A stretch of DNA of 33,816 bases from an uncultured Candidatus Saccharibacteria bacterium (GCA_946404685.1 CAMJEK010000006.1:1-33816); one strand, 5' to 3'; shown: positions 15,974 to 26,327, numbered from the stretch's first letter. Numbers and translations: made by a program. Notes: a model not told the origin generated them from the sequence alone.

Positions 15974-16471
15974 ATGGACCAAAACCAACTAAACGCAGAC
16001 GATGAGCTGCAAAAAGCTATTAATGAAATTTCAGGAGTGCCAAGCGTAGATCCAACTTTTTCCGATCCTATCGCTGCGCCTTCAACGCTTCCAGAAGGTG
16101 GCGCAACTGGACCAATTGAGCCAGTTGGACCGTTCCCTGCACCAGAGCTAGAAATCCCAGATCTTTCAACTCTTCCTGGTGGCGCTAACGCCGGAGCACC
16201 TGCTGCTCCAGCAGCCGAAGCTCCTGCCGCTGAAGTTCCGCAGAACATCAAGGAAGTTAAATCCTGTGCACTTAAAGATCTTCTTCCAATGCTTGATAGG
16301 CTCGATATCGACGCTTCAAAGAAGTTTTATCTCTGCCGTGAGGGTTATGAAACATTTGGCGATAGCTCCGTGCTTGAGATTGCTTATCGCGTAGCAAAAG
16401 AGATTGCCGACGAAAAAGAACGTGCTGATGCCCTTCTTTATGTCGTTGAAACAATCGATAAAATTGACTAA
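15974..16471 (+). CDS. hypothetical protein with Pro/Ala/Gly-rich linker and conserved-looking helical C terminus
   Basis: ORF; SD AAGGTGG before ATG 15974; followed by an intrinsic terminator. Confidence 0.7.
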   Translation: MDQNQLNADDELQKAINEISGVPSVDPTFSDPIAAPSTLPEGGATGPIEPVGPFPAPELEIPDLSTLPGGANAGAPAAPAAEAPAAEVPQNIKEVKSCALKDLLPMLDRLDIDASKKFYLCREGYETFGDSSVLEIAYRVAKEIADEKERADALLYVVETIDKID

Positions 16472-16484
16472 ATCCTCCTTTAGT

Positions 16485-16517
16485 AAAAATAACCCCCATG
16501 TTTTGGGGGTTATTTTT
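16485..16517. terminator. bidirectional intrinsic terminator between convergent ORF 15974-16471 and groL
   Basis: AAAAATAACCCCC-atgtttt-GGGGGTTATTTTT. Confidence 0.9.
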
Positions 16518-16530
16518 CTGTTTATGCGGT

Positions 16531-18144
16531 TTAGTACATACCGCCCATGTCTTGGGCTGGGGATTCCTTTTCTGGAATATTGACGATGAGTGCACCCATT
16601 GTGATGGCGGTTGCGGCGATAGAAGTTGCGTTTTTGACGGCTTCTTCAGTCACCTTAGCTGGGTCAATAATGCCAGATTTCTTGAGGTCGATGAGGCCTT
16701 TTTCTGGATCCATGACGTTGATGCCAAATCCGTTATCGGCCTTTTCAACCTCAGAGAGCAAAGCCTGGGCGTTCAAGCCAGCATTCTCCATAATATGAAT
16801 GAATGGGGCCTTCATAGCGTTTTTGACGATGCGGGTGCCCTCATCGATTCCCTTTAGGGTCTTTGCGAGGTTTACGAGCGTGACACCACCACCTGGGACG
16901 ATACCATCAGCAAGAGCGGCTTTGGTCGCAGCGACTGCGTCGTCGACACGGAATTTCTTTTCATCGATTTCGGTTTCGGTGGCACCACCGACCTTGATCA
17001 CGGCAACCTTGCCAGAGAGGGCGGCAGCACGTTTTTCGAATTCGCCACGTTCGTAGTCGGTCTTGGCGAGACCAGCGAGAGTATGAATAAGTTCGATACG
17101 AGCTTTGACAGCTTTCTCATCGCCAGCGCCTTTGATGATAGTGGTTTCATCCTTGGTGGCGATTACCTTGGCAGCAGAACCGAGAACTTCGAGACCAACT
17201 TCCTCAATCTTGAGGCCCTTGTCGGCAGAAACAACAGTTGCATCGGTTAGGATGGCAATGTCTTCCATGATTTCCTTGCGGCGATCACCAAAGGATGGGG
17301 CTTTCAGAACTAGTGAGTTGAATACGCCTTTGAGCTTGTTCAAAACTAGGAGAGACAAAGCTTCACCGGATACTTCTTCTGCAATAATGACGAGGTCTTT
17401 TTTGCCGGCCTGAGCGCATTTTTCGAGAAGCGGAAGAATGTCGCTTGAAGACGAAAGCTTTTTGTCCGTGACGAGGATGAGTGGCTTATCGAAGATAGCT
17501 TCTTGACGGTTAACGTCGGTAACAAAGAAAGCGGAAGCAAAACCTTTGTCGTACGAAAAGCCTTCGACGATTTCTTGTTCCATGTCGAGGCCTTGACCGG
17601 CTTCGACCGTAACTACTCCGTCTTTGCCAATTTTCGAGATAACTTCAGCGATGAGCTGACCGATTTTTTCGTCACCCGCTGAGATTGTGGCAACCTCGGC
17701 GACTTTTTTATCATCGCCTTCAATTTTTTCGGCAGATTTCTTAATTCCCTTGATGATTTCTGCACCAGCGTTTTCGATGCCCTTTCTTAACTCCATCGGA
17801 TTCATGCCAGCAGCGATGAGCTTGTTGGCTTCGTTTAAGATATTGTAGGTTAGGACCGTGACGGTAGTGGTGCCATCACCAGCGACTTTGTTGAGCTTTT
17901 GGGCAGCAGTCTTGATAAGTCTTGCACCAACAGCTTCGCCGAGTTTGTCGTCGGTGTTTTCGAGCTCGACAGCTTCGGCAACGGTTACGCCATCATGGGT
18001 AATGACAGGTGCACCATATTCTTTTTCAATGATAACATTCTGTCCTTTTGGGCCATAAGTTACTTTTACTGCGTCGTAGAGTTTTTTGGCGCCTGCGAGC
18101 ACCTTTTCGCGGGCATCAGATTCGTAATAGATTTTCTTTGCCAT
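16531..18144 (-). CDS. groL: chaperonin GroEL
   Basis: 'MAKKIYYESDAREKVLAGAKKLYDAVKVTYGPKGQNVIIEKEYGAPVITHDGVTVAE', 'GDGTTTVTVL', C-terminal 'DMGGMY'. Confidence 0.98.
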   Translation of the reverse strand: MAKKIYYESDAREKVLAGAKKLYDAVKVTYGPKGQNVIIEKEYGAPVITHDGVTVAEAVELENTDDKLGEAVGARLIKTAAQKLNKVAGDGTTTVTVLTYNILNEANKLIAAGMNPMELRKGIENAGAEIIKGIKKSAEKIEGDDKKVAEVATISAGDEKIGQLIAEVISKIGKDGVVTVEAGQGLDMEQEIVEGFSYDKGFASAFFVTDVNRQEAIFDKPLILVTDKKLSSSSDILPLLEKCAQAGKKDLVIIAEEVSGEALSLLVLNKLKGVFNSLVLKAPSFGDRRKEIMEDIAILTDATVVSADKGLKIEEVGLEVLGSAAKVIATKDETTIIKGAGDEKAVKARIELIHTLAGLAKTDYERGEFEKRAAALSGKVAVIKVGGATETEIDEKKFRVDDAVAATKAALADGIVPGGGVTLVNLAKTLKGIDEGTRIVKNAMKAPFIHIMENAGLNAQALLSEVEKADNGFGINVMDPEKGLIDLKKSGIIDPAKVTEEAVKNATSIAATAITMGALIVNIPEKESPAQDMGGMY

Positions 18145-18147
18145 ATA

Positions 18148-18402
18148 TTATAATGTCGCGAGGACATCCTCCTCTTTTAAGATAATGTAGTCCACGCCGT
18201 CAACCTTGACTTCGGTGGTGGAGAATTCTTTATAGATGATTTTGTCACCTTTTTTGACGGTCTTTACTTCTGGGCCGACCGATTCAACAACGGCATAGGC
18301 TGGTTTTTCTTTAGCTTCGCCAAGCAAGATTCCAGACTCGGTTTTTTCGAGTGGTTTTTCAATCTTTGCGACGACGCGATCTTTAAGTGGTTTCAAAGAC
18401 AT
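18148..18402 (-). CDS. groS: co-chaperonin GroES
   Basis: 'LKPLKDRVVAKIEKPLEKTESGILLGEAKEKPAYAVVESVGPEVKTVKKGDKIIYKEFSTTEVKVDGVDYIILKEEDVLATL'; 3 nt upstream of groL. Confidence 0.97.
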   Translation of the reverse strand: MSLKPLKDRVVAKIEKPLEKTESGILLGEAKEKPAYAVVESVGPEVKTVKKGDKIIYKEFSTTEVKVDGVDYIILKEEDVLATL

Positions 18403-18439
18403 TTTTATCTCCTTTTCTAATCTTATTGTAGCACAAAAA

Positions 18440-18466
18440 TTAGCACTTGCAAGCGCAGAGTGCTAA
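18440..18466 (-). promoter_or_regulatory. CIRCE operator (HrcA-binding) upstream of groES-groEL
   Basis: TTAGCACTT-N9-GAGTGCTAA, one mismatch to the CIRCE consensus TTAGCACTC-N9-GAGTGCTAA; overlaps the -35 of a promoter with -10 TACAAT at 18425-18430. Confidence 0.9.
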
Positions 18467-18475
18467 TTTTGTTTT

Positions 18476-19843
18476 TTATCTTGCCATACAACGGATAATC
18501 ACGGCACTGGTACGGTTAACACTGTTCACGAGATAACCATCATCGTATTTGTTAACTGCTGAAACTTGATTAGAGAAGGTACCCTCTTCATATGAGTTAA
18601 GAAGATAGAGCGGGGCTCCAGCCCTGATTCTTGCCCTGTCCGCGTTTGCATCGTTGCCATATGGCTGACCCGTAGGGTATGCCCTCATTAGTGCTATGGT
18701 TTCTGCATAAGCCGAGCTAAGCCTCCACCCTTTCGGACAGATAGAATCTGGGGCAACACTATCTGCTAGTAAGCTGGACGTGTCATTTGATGCAACCGCA
18801 GCAGTCCAGTTATAATAGTTACCTACCTGCCAGTGCATGCCGCCTTCGGCTGGTTTATACTCGACGAATCTTTCACAATATGGTTTTTCTGTTCTGTTGT
18901 AAACGTTACAATCAAGTCGTGGATCGCTAGTGCTGGTTGCAAAGTGGATAACCTCAAAGACATTTCCTGCATCCCATGAATATGGGGTATATTTATCCCT
19001 TACCCATCCATCTTCATATTCGCTTTCGCCGATAGTATCTCTCATCGGTGTCCAGGATGCGACTGAATTAAGATCGGTGTCGGCGCTAGTCAATGTCATA
19101 TTAGTGTTGAGGTCGAGATCGAGGTTTTGAGTCATCCAGACATTTCCATCTGCGAGCTTGGCAAACCAGTAGGACTTACCGTCACGAGAATCGACGAGCT
19201 GATACTGCTCTTCCAGGCCAAGACTATCGATGATATTCTGATTCATATCTTGCATACAGACTGCTTGGCTAATTGTTGTCGCCTGAGGATTACATACTAC
19301 GTTGGTTGCGATGACGGACGGGTTTGCCGTGATGGTGAAGACTAGTGAATTGAAATACGACCCAGAAACGATATTGTCTCCGCCGGCTACACCGACAACA
19401 AAGTCGTGTTCAGTTTCGCCAAATGTTGATGTCCTGAAGACTGTTTTTGGCAGAATCGAAGCGCCAGTAAACACCCCGGAGGTTCCGCTATACCCCCAGC
19501 TTTTTGCTGGGAAGTCAGCTTCATTCGTATCCGCGGAAAGTGTTGGGATTTCGTCTTCAACGAAAACGTTCTGGTTTTTTAGCGAGTCAAAATCGTTGCC
19601 AGTGTTTACCCAAATTCCATAGCCAGATGAGTTGTTGGTCTCACCTGTCACTTTAATCGTTTTCTTTTCGAGCGTACTATCGTTCAAAGAGAATAACAAT
19701 TCATTTTTGTCTAGCGAGATGCTTAAGGATTCTGGAATCCTTACTTTAACATTAGCGGTATCTTCGACTGCAAATGCATTATTTGCGGCAAGAATCGTTA
19801 ATCCGGCCGTGAGTATTGAACAGAGTTTTAGATTATTTTTCAT
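18476..19843 (-). CDS. secreted FISUMP-domain surface protein
   Basis: Signal peptide; 'QLVDSRDGKSYWFAKLADGNVWMTQNLDLDLN...GNYYNWTAAVAS...SICPKGWRLSS' matches FISUMP (Fib_succ_major) pattern; ATG overlaps upstream TGA (ATGA). Confidence 0.8.
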   Translation of the reverse strand: MKNNLKLCSILTAGLTILAANNAFAVEDTANVKVRIPESLSISLDKNELLFSLNDSTLEKKTIKVTGETNNSSGYGIWVNTGNDFDSLKNQNVFVEDEIPTLSADTNEADFPAKSWGYSGTSGVFTGASILPKTVFRTSTFGETEHDFVVGVAGGDNIVSGSYFNSLVFTITANPSVIATNVVCNPQATTISQAVCMQDMNQNIIDSLGLEEQYQLVDSRDGKSYWFAKLADGNVWMTQNLDLDLNTNMTLTSADTDLNSVASWTPMRDTIGESEYEDGWVRDKYTPYSWDAGNVFEVIHFATSTSDPRLDCNVYNRTEKPYCERFVEYKPAEGGMHWQVGNYYNWTAAVASNDTSSLLADSVAPDSICPKGWRLSSAYAETIALMRAYPTGQPYGNDANADRARIRAGAPLYLLNSYEEGTFSNQVSAVNKYDDGYLVNSVNRTSAVIIRCMAR

Positions 19844-21585
19844 TTTGCTACACACCTCACTGATTCACCTTGTTGAGTAATTGTATATGGAACATACATG
19901 CTCCAGCCCGAATAGTTTTCATCAGTCGTCGCATGGAAACCGGTTGTTCCCCTATAACTGTCTTCTTGGTAGGTCGAGGTCCAATAATCTGCATAGACAC
20001 CAATATGGCTCAAGTTGTAGCCATAATAATAACCATTATTATTATCTCCCTCATATGGCACATACCATGCACCATAGTGGTAACCAGGCTCAGTCACATC
20101 GAGAGATGGACGCCAGTCACCCTGGCTCATGCCAGCTGCAACAAGATAAAATGGAGATTCAAACATTTTCTGAGTGTATTCTGCTTGATACGCACAAGTA
20201 TCATATGGCTTATCAACACAACCACTATAGTCGATTATTTTTGTTTTATATGGAGACAACACACCCCTAAGTAGCCCAAGGAATGAACCCCTGTCGGTTC
20301 GTGGCGGATAATCATAAGTTTCAGAATCATATTGATACCATCCGCCAGGAAGCTGCCAACCTTTTGGACAGATTGATTGCTTGGCGTCTCGCTTACTATC
20401 ACCATACCCTGCAAGCGGAGCGATACTGTATCCAACATTGTTTGGAGATTCGGCGACTGCGGCAAGCCAGTTGTAATAATTACCCTGAGCATAATGCCAT
20501 CTTGTGTCATTTTTAGGAAGGTTTCCCGCGAATGATACATCACGACCAGAACCACGTAGAGAATCTTCGCTTTCAATACCGATACCCTTAACGAGATAAT
20601 TGTTGCCAGGATTATATGATTGGACTTTGTTGTCGTTATTGTCGAAGAGTTTCCAATCATCTTCGGAGCCGTCGGCTTTTCTAAGCCAGTGGGTGGTTGA
20701 ATATGGTGGAGTCCAGTTTTCGAGAACGTCGCTGTCGTTTGGAGTGAGTGGAGTGTCGGTGCGAAGATCATATGCGAGGTTCTGAGTCATCCAGCAATAG
20801 CCATCTGGCATTTTGCCTACCCAGTAGAGTTTGTTGTCACGAAGATCAATCATCTGAATTTGTTCATAAGCAGAGACAAGCGCACAGACTTCTGGAGTCA
20901 TGTCTTGCATAGCGTAATATGTGCCGCCGTTTGCGATGTTGCCACCGTTTTTCGTTTCTGGGTCTGACGGGCTAGGGTCTGGATTGACATCCGGGTCGGT
21001 TGGGATAGGAATTGGCGGAATGCCGATTTCTTCGAAGGCTTCCGGGAATGTGCCGCCTGGAAGGGAGTTCGTTATCGCCGTGAAGGTGAGACTGTTTTGG
21101 TATTGCCCCATGGCAAGGTCACTTGCAGGCTGGATGCCGATGGTGACATTGTGGTCGTTCGCACCATTTACTTCGGTTTTGAAAATATTGCGCTCGCTTA
21201 GAGTTGCTGGGTTATAAATACTCGCGTCTGTCGAGAGACCCCAAGTTGCTGGTTGGAATGCATTCGCAGCGGTGTTGTCGCTTACGGCTTCAATTTTTTG
21301 TGAAGAAATAGTTGTGTGTCTCAAATCTGTATGATCGGTGTTTGCCGAGACGCTAACAGTATATCCTTTAGCACTGTTAGTTGCGGCGCTCACGACAATC
21401 GTGCCGGTATTAAGGGTATTACCCTCAATGTCTATGACAAGATCATCTGTGTCAACAGAAATGGACAACGTTGAGTCTTTGATTGCTTGAATCGCTGTAT
21501 CTGCCGTTTCTGCAGCAAATGCAGAAGGACAGACCAAAAAAGATGCCAATACGACCAATGACGTTTTCGCAATTGTCTTGTTCAT
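19840..21585 (-). CDS. secreted FISUMP-domain surface protein (paralogue)
   Basis: Signal peptide; 'MIDLRDNKLYWVGKMPDGYCWMTQNLAYDLRTDTPL...GNYYNWLAAVAE...SICPKGWQLPGG'; Pro-rich interdomain linker. Confidence 0.82.
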   Translation of the reverse strand: MNKTIAKTSLVVLASFLVCPSAFAAETADTAIQAIKDSTLSISVDTDDLVIDIEGNTLNTGTIVVSAATNSAKGYTVSVSANTDHTDLRHTTISSQKIEAVSDNTAANAFQPATWGLSTDASIYNPATLSERNIFKTEVNGANDHNVTIGIQPASDLAMGQYQNSLTFTAITNSLPGGTFPEAFEEIGIPPIPIPTDPDVNPDPSPSDPETKNGGNIANGGTYYAMQDMTPEVCALVSAYEQIQMIDLRDNKLYWVGKMPDGYCWMTQNLAYDLRTDTPLTPNDSDVLENWTPPYSTTHWLRKADGSEDDWKLFDNNDNKVQSYNPGNNYLVKGIGIESEDSLRGSGRDVSFAGNLPKNDTRWHYAQGNYYNWLAAVAESPNNVGYSIAPLAGYGDSKRDAKQSICPKGWQLPGGWYQYDSETYDYPPRTDRGSFLGLLRGVLSPYKTKIIDYSGCVDKPYDTCAYQAEYTQKMFESPFYLVAAGMSQGDWRPSLDVTEPGYHYGAWYVPYEGDNNNGYYYGYNLSHIGVYADYWTSTYQEDSYRGTTGFHATTDENYSGWSMYVPYTITQQGESVRCVAK

Positions 21586-21682
21586 TTTACGTATTCCTTA
21601 TTTGGTTATTATTATAAACACGAGCGCAATGAACGTCAAGGTGTTTCCCGGTTTCATGATATAATACTCTAAAGGAGAAATA

Positions 21683-22879
21683 ATGAATAATATCACTAAA
21701 ATTTTTCTAGTTTTAAATTCCGGTTCTTCAAGTGAAAAATTCTCACTTTATGAAGGCGAAGACGAAGTTTGTTCCCTCTATTTTGAAGGTATCGAAGAAG
21801 GTGGCAAAAAGAAATTTATCTGCACCGTTTCTAAAGCTGATGGCTCCGAGGAGCGTGTCAATAAAACTTGGGATGACCTTAGCACTGCATTTGTCGAAGC
21901 GAAAGCCATTTTCGAGAAGGAAGGCTTTATCAACGAAGCACACCCACTCGATGGTATCCTCGTTCGTACTCCTGCTGCAGGCAAGTATTTTTCTGAGCAC
22001 CACATTGTTGATGATGAAACCTATGCTGAGCTTGAGAAGGCAAAGCTAACTTACCCACTCCATGTTCCTGGCGCAATCCGCGGTATCAAAAATGCTCAGG
22101 CTGCTTTCCCTGGTATTCCTGTTCTCACCTTGTCTGATTCCGAAGCACTCACTCGTGACACCCGCAAGGATTCCAAGTATGCACTTCCAAAAGACATTAT
22201 TGAAAAATATGATCTTGGACGTTGGGGCGCACATGGTTCTTCTTATGGATTTATCCGCGACCGCATTAAGGCTCTTGGCATCGAAGCTCCTAAGATGGTG
22301 GTTTGCCACCTTGGTTCTGGATGTTCCGCTACTGCATTTGAGAACGGCGAACCAGTCTACACTTCAATGGGTGAAACTCCACTTGAGGGCTTGATGTCTT
22401 CGACCCGCACCGGCTCAATCGACCCAACCGTTGGTGCTTTGCTTGGCGAAGAACTTGGTGCTGCTGAAGCTATCAAAGTTTTGATTAAACAATCTGGCCT
22501 TCAAGCAATGACCGGTTCCAACGATATGCGCGAAGTGATTGCTGGCGCGGAAGAAGGTGTTCCTGAATGTATTGAAGCTTACAATATGTTCATCGACGGT
22601 GTTGCTGGCAAGATCGGCGAGTTCGCTGCAAAACTTGGTGGCATCGATGCAATCGTCTTCACTGCAACCATCGGCGAACGTTCAATTCCAGTTCGTGGCT
22701 CAATCATTTCAAAGCTCGAATTCATGGGCTTCAAGATTGATACCGAAGTTAAAGTCGATCGCTCTGCTGGCTATACAAACATCGCAACTGCTGAGTCGAA
22801 ACCAATCTATGTTATCGCAACCAACGAAGCTGCTTACATGATTAAGAAGGCTGGCGAGTTGCTTGACTCACAAAAATAA
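21683..22879 (+). CDS. ackA: acetate kinase family protein
   Basis: 'FLVLNSGSSSEKFSLY', 'YPLHVPGAIRGI', 'WGAHGSSYG', 'MSSTRTGSIDPTVG', 'TNEAAYMI'; SD AAAGGAG. Confidence 0.85.
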   Translation: MNNITKIFLVLNSGSSSEKFSLYEGEDEVCSLYFEGIEEGGKKKFICTVSKADGSEERVNKTWDDLSTAFVEAKAIFEKEGFINEAHPLDGILVRTPAAGKYFSEHHIVDDETYAELEKAKLTYPLHVPGAIRGIKNAQAAFPGIPVLTLSDSEALTRDTRKDSKYALPKDIIEKYDLGRWGAHGSSYGFIRDRIKALGIEAPKMVVCHLGSGCSATAFENGEPVYTSMGETPLEGLMSSTRTGSIDPTVGALLGEELGAAEAIKVLIKQSGLQAMTGSNDMREVIAGAEEGVPECIEAYNMFIDGVAGKIGEFAAKLGGIDAIVFTATIGERSIPVRGSIISKLEFMGFKIDTEVKVDRSAGYTNIATAESKPIYVIATNEAAYMIKKAGELLDSQK

Positions 22880-22880
22880 T

Positions 22881-23438
22881 ATGAAGCAAGTTGCTGACTC
22901 AGAAACTACAGAACTACTAAAAATTGCCCGGGAGTGTTTGTCGCTCCCGGGGGATTTTGTTGAGCTTGGCTGCTACGAAGGCGATACATCACTTTTGCTT
23001 GCAGAAATAGTAAAGGGCTCCAATACGAAGCTATGGATTTATGATTCATTCGAGGGTCTGCCTCCAAAAGGTTCCGAAGATTTTTCTGTAGCTGGTGAAG
23101 CTTTTCAAGAAGGTGTTTTATCAGTTTCAAAGCGCGAAGTTAAGGCAAGGTTTCTTCGTGCAAATCTGCCAGTGCCAATAATCAAAAAGGTTTGGTTTTC
23201 TGATTTGACGGATGCAGATATGCCTTCCAAAATTTCATTTGCATTTTTGGACGGAGATCTTTATCAGTCTATCAAGGATTCGCTTAAACTCGTTGAAGAC
23301 AAAATGGTGCCTGGCGGCATAATTATTGTTCACGATTATAACAATCCGGAACTTCCTGGAGTCACAAAAGCAGTAGATGAGTGGGCTAGTGGGCGAAAAG
23401 TCGTCCAAAAAGATACTTTAGCTACAATACAGCTCTAA
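22881..23438 (+). CDS. class I SAM methyltransferase, TylF/MycF-like
   Basis: 'FVELGCYEGDTSLLLAEIVKGSNTKLWIYDSFEGLPPKGSED...FAFLDGDLYQSIKDSLKLVEDKMVPGGIIIVHDYNNPELPGVTKAVDEW'. Confidence 0.8.
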   Translation: MKQVADSETTELLKIARECLSLPGDFVELGCYEGDTSLLLAEIVKGSNTKLWIYDSFEGLPPKGSEDFSVAGEAFQEGVLSVSKREVKARFLRANLPVPIIKKVWFSDLTDADMPSKISFAFLDGDLYQSIKDSLKLVEDKMVPGGIIIVHDYNNPELPGVTKAVDEWASGRKVVQKDTLATIQL

Positions 23439-26319
23439 GATATTCACCGGTTGGGGTTTTGGCGGTTTTTGCGAGCTGTTCTGGCGTGCCCTCGGCGACA
23501 ATTTGGCCACCCTTGAGACCACCTTCTGGACCCATATCAATTACCCAGTCTGCGGATTTAATCACGTGAAGATTGTGCTCAATAATTATCATTGAGTTTC
23601 CACCATCAACGAGTTTATTCAAAATACTAAGCAAGCGTTTGACGTCGTCGGTGTGAAGACCAGTGGTTGGCTCATCCAAAATGTAGAGAGTCTTTCCGGT
23701 GGAGCGACGAGCAAGTTCTGTTGCGAGCTTAATGCGCTGAGCTTCACCGCCAGAGAATGTGGTGGCTGGTTGGCCGAGATGAATGTAGCCGAGACCAACT
23801 TCTTGAAGAGTCTTTAGTTTTGGCGCGATGGATGGGATGTTTTTGAAGAATTCAACAGCTTCATCGATGGTCATATTAAGGACTTCGGAAATATCTTTGC
23901 CTTTGTATTTAATTTCGAGAGCTTCATGATTGTAACGCTTGCCATGACAGGCCGGACAAGTTACGTAGACGTCTGGGAGGAAGTGCATTTCGATTTTATT
24001 AACGCCGTCGCCCTGACAGTTTTCACAGCGGCCACCTTTAACATTGAATGAGAAACGTCCAGCCTTGTAGCCACGAACTTGAGCTTCTGGTTGTTCAGCG
24101 AAGAGTTCGCGGATTTGATTGAAGACGCCAGTGTAAGTAGCTGGGTTGGAACGTGGTGTGCGCCCGATTGGAGACTGGTCGATGACGATAATTTTGTTGA
24201 GCTTTTCGATCCCCTCAATATTATCGTGAGTACCGGCAACAGTCTGCGCGTGATGGAGGCGAGCTTGAAGTTCGTTTGCTAGGATGCCGTTTACTAGAGT
24301 GGATTTGCCGGAGCCGGAGACACCGGAAACCACAGTCATAACGCCAAGTGGAAAATGGGCGTCGATATTTTTGAGATTATTCTCGCGGGCACCTCTTACT
24401 ACCAACTCGTGGCCAACACGGATTTTGCGACGCTTTTTTGGAGTCTCAATTTTTAGTTCCCCGCTTAAGTATTTTCCGGTTAGGGAGTCTGGGTTTTTGG
24501 CGACTTCTTCTGGAGTGCCGGCGGCGATTAGTTTGCCACCCTTACTACCAGCGCCAGGGCCGATATCGATAAGGTAATCCGCGGCACGCATAGTGTCCTC
24601 ATCATGCTCAACCACGAGCACGGTATTGTGAAGGTCGCGGAGATGTTTCAATGTGTTAATAAGTTTGTCATTATCGCATTGATGAAGACCAATAGAAGGC
24701 TCGTCGAGAACATACAAGACACCTTGAAGGCCGGAACCGATTTGAGTAGCCAAACGAATACGCTGTGCCTCACCACCAGAAAGTGTGTTGGCGGCACGGC
24801 CAAGTTCCAGATAGCCAAGACCGACATCCTTCATAAACTTGATGCGCTCTTTAATTTCTTTAAGGATTGGCGTTGCGATGAGTTTTTCGTCATCGGTGAA
24901 CCCAAGATCTTGATTTAAGATTTCGTAGGTTGCGTCAACATCCATGTTGCACATATCAACGATATTAAGCCCATGAACCGTGACGGCGAGGACGGACGGT
25001 TTTAGTCTGGCGCCATGACAAGTTTGACATTCGTGGACACGCATGAAGCGTTCGATGTCATGCTTGGTGAAGTCAGAAATTTTCGGATCATTGTAGCGAC
25101 GTTCGAGAGTTGGGATGACGCCTTCATAGGTAGTTTCATAAATGGTGCCATCAGCAAAGCGGCCAGAGCCAGAAATCTTCATTTTATATTTTTCATCGCC
25201 GGTACCATAAAGAATGATGTTTTTGGCTTCGTCTGAAAGTTCACCAATTGCAGTGTGGATAGAAAAGTTATGCTTCAAGCCAACGGCAGTGACTTGTTTT
25301 AGCCACCACGAATCCTGGTTAATGCGGTTGAATGGGCGAATACCGCCTTCAGCAATAGTGAGGTTGTTGTTGAAAACGAGACCTGGGTCGATTTCCATGC
25401 GGGTGCCAAGACCAGTACAGGTTGGACAAGCACCTTCTGGAGCGTTAAACGAGAAGAGGCGTGGTTCTAGTTCCGGGATTAGTTCGTCTGGGTGGTCTTC
25501 ACAAGCGTAGCGCTGAGAATAAGTCATAATCTCGGTATTGTCTGAGCTAATATTCTTTTCACCAACAGCGGTTGATGTGTCATTGATTTTGATGAGCTTG
25601 ATGATGCCCTGGCCAAGGTCGAGCGCCTGCTCGATAGAGCCGGAAATGCGAGAATAAAGATCTGGGCTAAGAACGAAGCGGTCCACCACGAGTTCGATAT
25701 CATGGCGTTCGTTTTTGTTGAGCTCCGGAAATTCGTCGAGGGCGTAGATGATACCATCGATGCGAATGCGAGCAAAACCTTTGGAGCTATATTGGTCTGG
25801 GAGGTGAGCAAATTCACCTTTTTTCTGGGAGACAATTGGAGCAAGAAGCATGAGTTTTGAACCAAGTGGAAGCTTCATGACTTCGTTTACGATGTCTTCG
25901 ACGGAACGGCGAGATACCTCTTTGTGGCAGATTGGACAATGTGGCACGCCAACACGAGCGAACAAAAGACGAAGATAGTCATAGATTTCGGTGACTGTAG
26001 CAACGGTGGAACGAGGGTTTCTGGAGGTTGATTTTTGATCGATCGAGATGGCTGGAGAGAGACCAGTAATGGAGTCAACGTCTGGCTTATCCATAACACC
26101 AAGGAACATGCGGGCGTAAGAACTCAGAGATTCGACATAGCGGCGCTGACCTTCGGCGTAGATTGTGTCGAAGGCGAGGCTAGATTTGCCCGAGCCGGAG
26201 AGGCCCGTGATCACGACGAGCTTGTCGCGCGGGATGTCTACATCAAGATCTTTTAGGTTGTTTTGGCGTGCGCCACGAATCTTGATGAAATTTCCGTCGT
26301 TGAAGACGTCCTCGGCCAT
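23422..26319 (-). CDS. uvrA: excinuclease ABC subunit UvrA
   Basis: '[66 protein letters not shown]', two ABC signatures ([24 protein letters not shown]), zinc-finger Cys pairs; ATG 26319 with SD AGGAG. Confidence 0.98.
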   Translation of the reverse strand: MAEDVFNDGNFIKIRGARQNNLKDLDVDIPRDKLVVITGLSGSGKSSLAFDTIYAEGQRRYVESLSSYARMFLGVMDKPDVDSITGLSPAISIDQKSTSRNPRSTVATVTEIYDYLRLLFARVGVPHCPICHKEVSRRSVEDIVNEVMKLPLGSKLMLLAPIVSQKKGEFAHLPDQYSSKGFARIRIDGIIYALDEFPELNKNERHDIELVVDRFVLSPDLYSRISGSIEQALDLGQGIIKLIKINDTSTAVGEKNISSDNTEIMTYSQRYACEDHPDELIPELEPRLFSFNAPEGACPTCTGLGTRMEIDPGLVFNNNLTIAEGGIRPFNRINQDSWWLKQVTAVGLKHNFSIHTAIGELSDEAKNIILYGTGDEKYKMKISGSGRFADGTIYETTYEGVIPTLERRYNDPKISDFTKHDIERFMRVHECQTCHGARLKPSVLAVTVHGLNIVDMCNMDVDATYEILNQDLGFTDDEKLIATPILKEIKERIKFMKDVGLGYLELGRAANTLSGGEAQRIRLATQIGSGLQGVLYVLDEPSIGLHQCDNDKLINTLKHLRDLHNTVLVVEHDEDTMRAADYLIDIGPGAGSKGGKLIAAGTPEEVAKNPDSLTGKYLSGELKIETPKKRRKIRVGHELVVRGARENNLKNIDAHFPLGVMTVVSGVSGSGKSTLVNGILANELQARLHHAQTVAGTHDNIEGIEKLNKIIVIDQSPIGRTPRSNPATYTGVFNQIRELFAEQPEAQVRGYKAGRFSFNVKGGRCENCQGDGVNKIEMHFLPDVYVTCPACHGKRYNHEALEIKYKGKDISEVLNMTIDEAVEFFKNIPSIAPKLKTLQEVGLGYIHLGQPATTFSGGEAQRIKLATELARRSTGKTLYILDEPTTGLHTDDVKRLLSILNKLVDGGNSMIIIEHNLHVIKSADWVIDMGPEGGLKGGQIVAEGTPEQLAKTAKTPTGEYLRAVL

Positions 26320-26327
26320 GTTTTTCT

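Noticed and set aside
16547-18153. Several antisense ORFs over groEL (60-119 aa)
   Set aside because: Shadow ORFs opposite a highly conserved gene; no RBS/promoter or family match.
19870-20771. His/Tyr-rich and other ORFs opposite or inside the FISUMP gene (e.g. 'HNNNHYYYLPHMAHTMHH')
   Set aside because: Composition is explained by Tyr/Asn-rich codons of the real gene read in other frames.
18476-21585. Alternative genetic code (UGA as Gly, as in Gracilibacteria/Absconditabacteria)
   Set aside because: UGA serves as a real stop (e.g. AAATGA at 19840-19843) and ORFs end sensibly under code 11.
22046-22394. Out-of-frame ORFs inside ackA on both strands
   Set aside because: Overlap a clearly coding frame; no independent signals.
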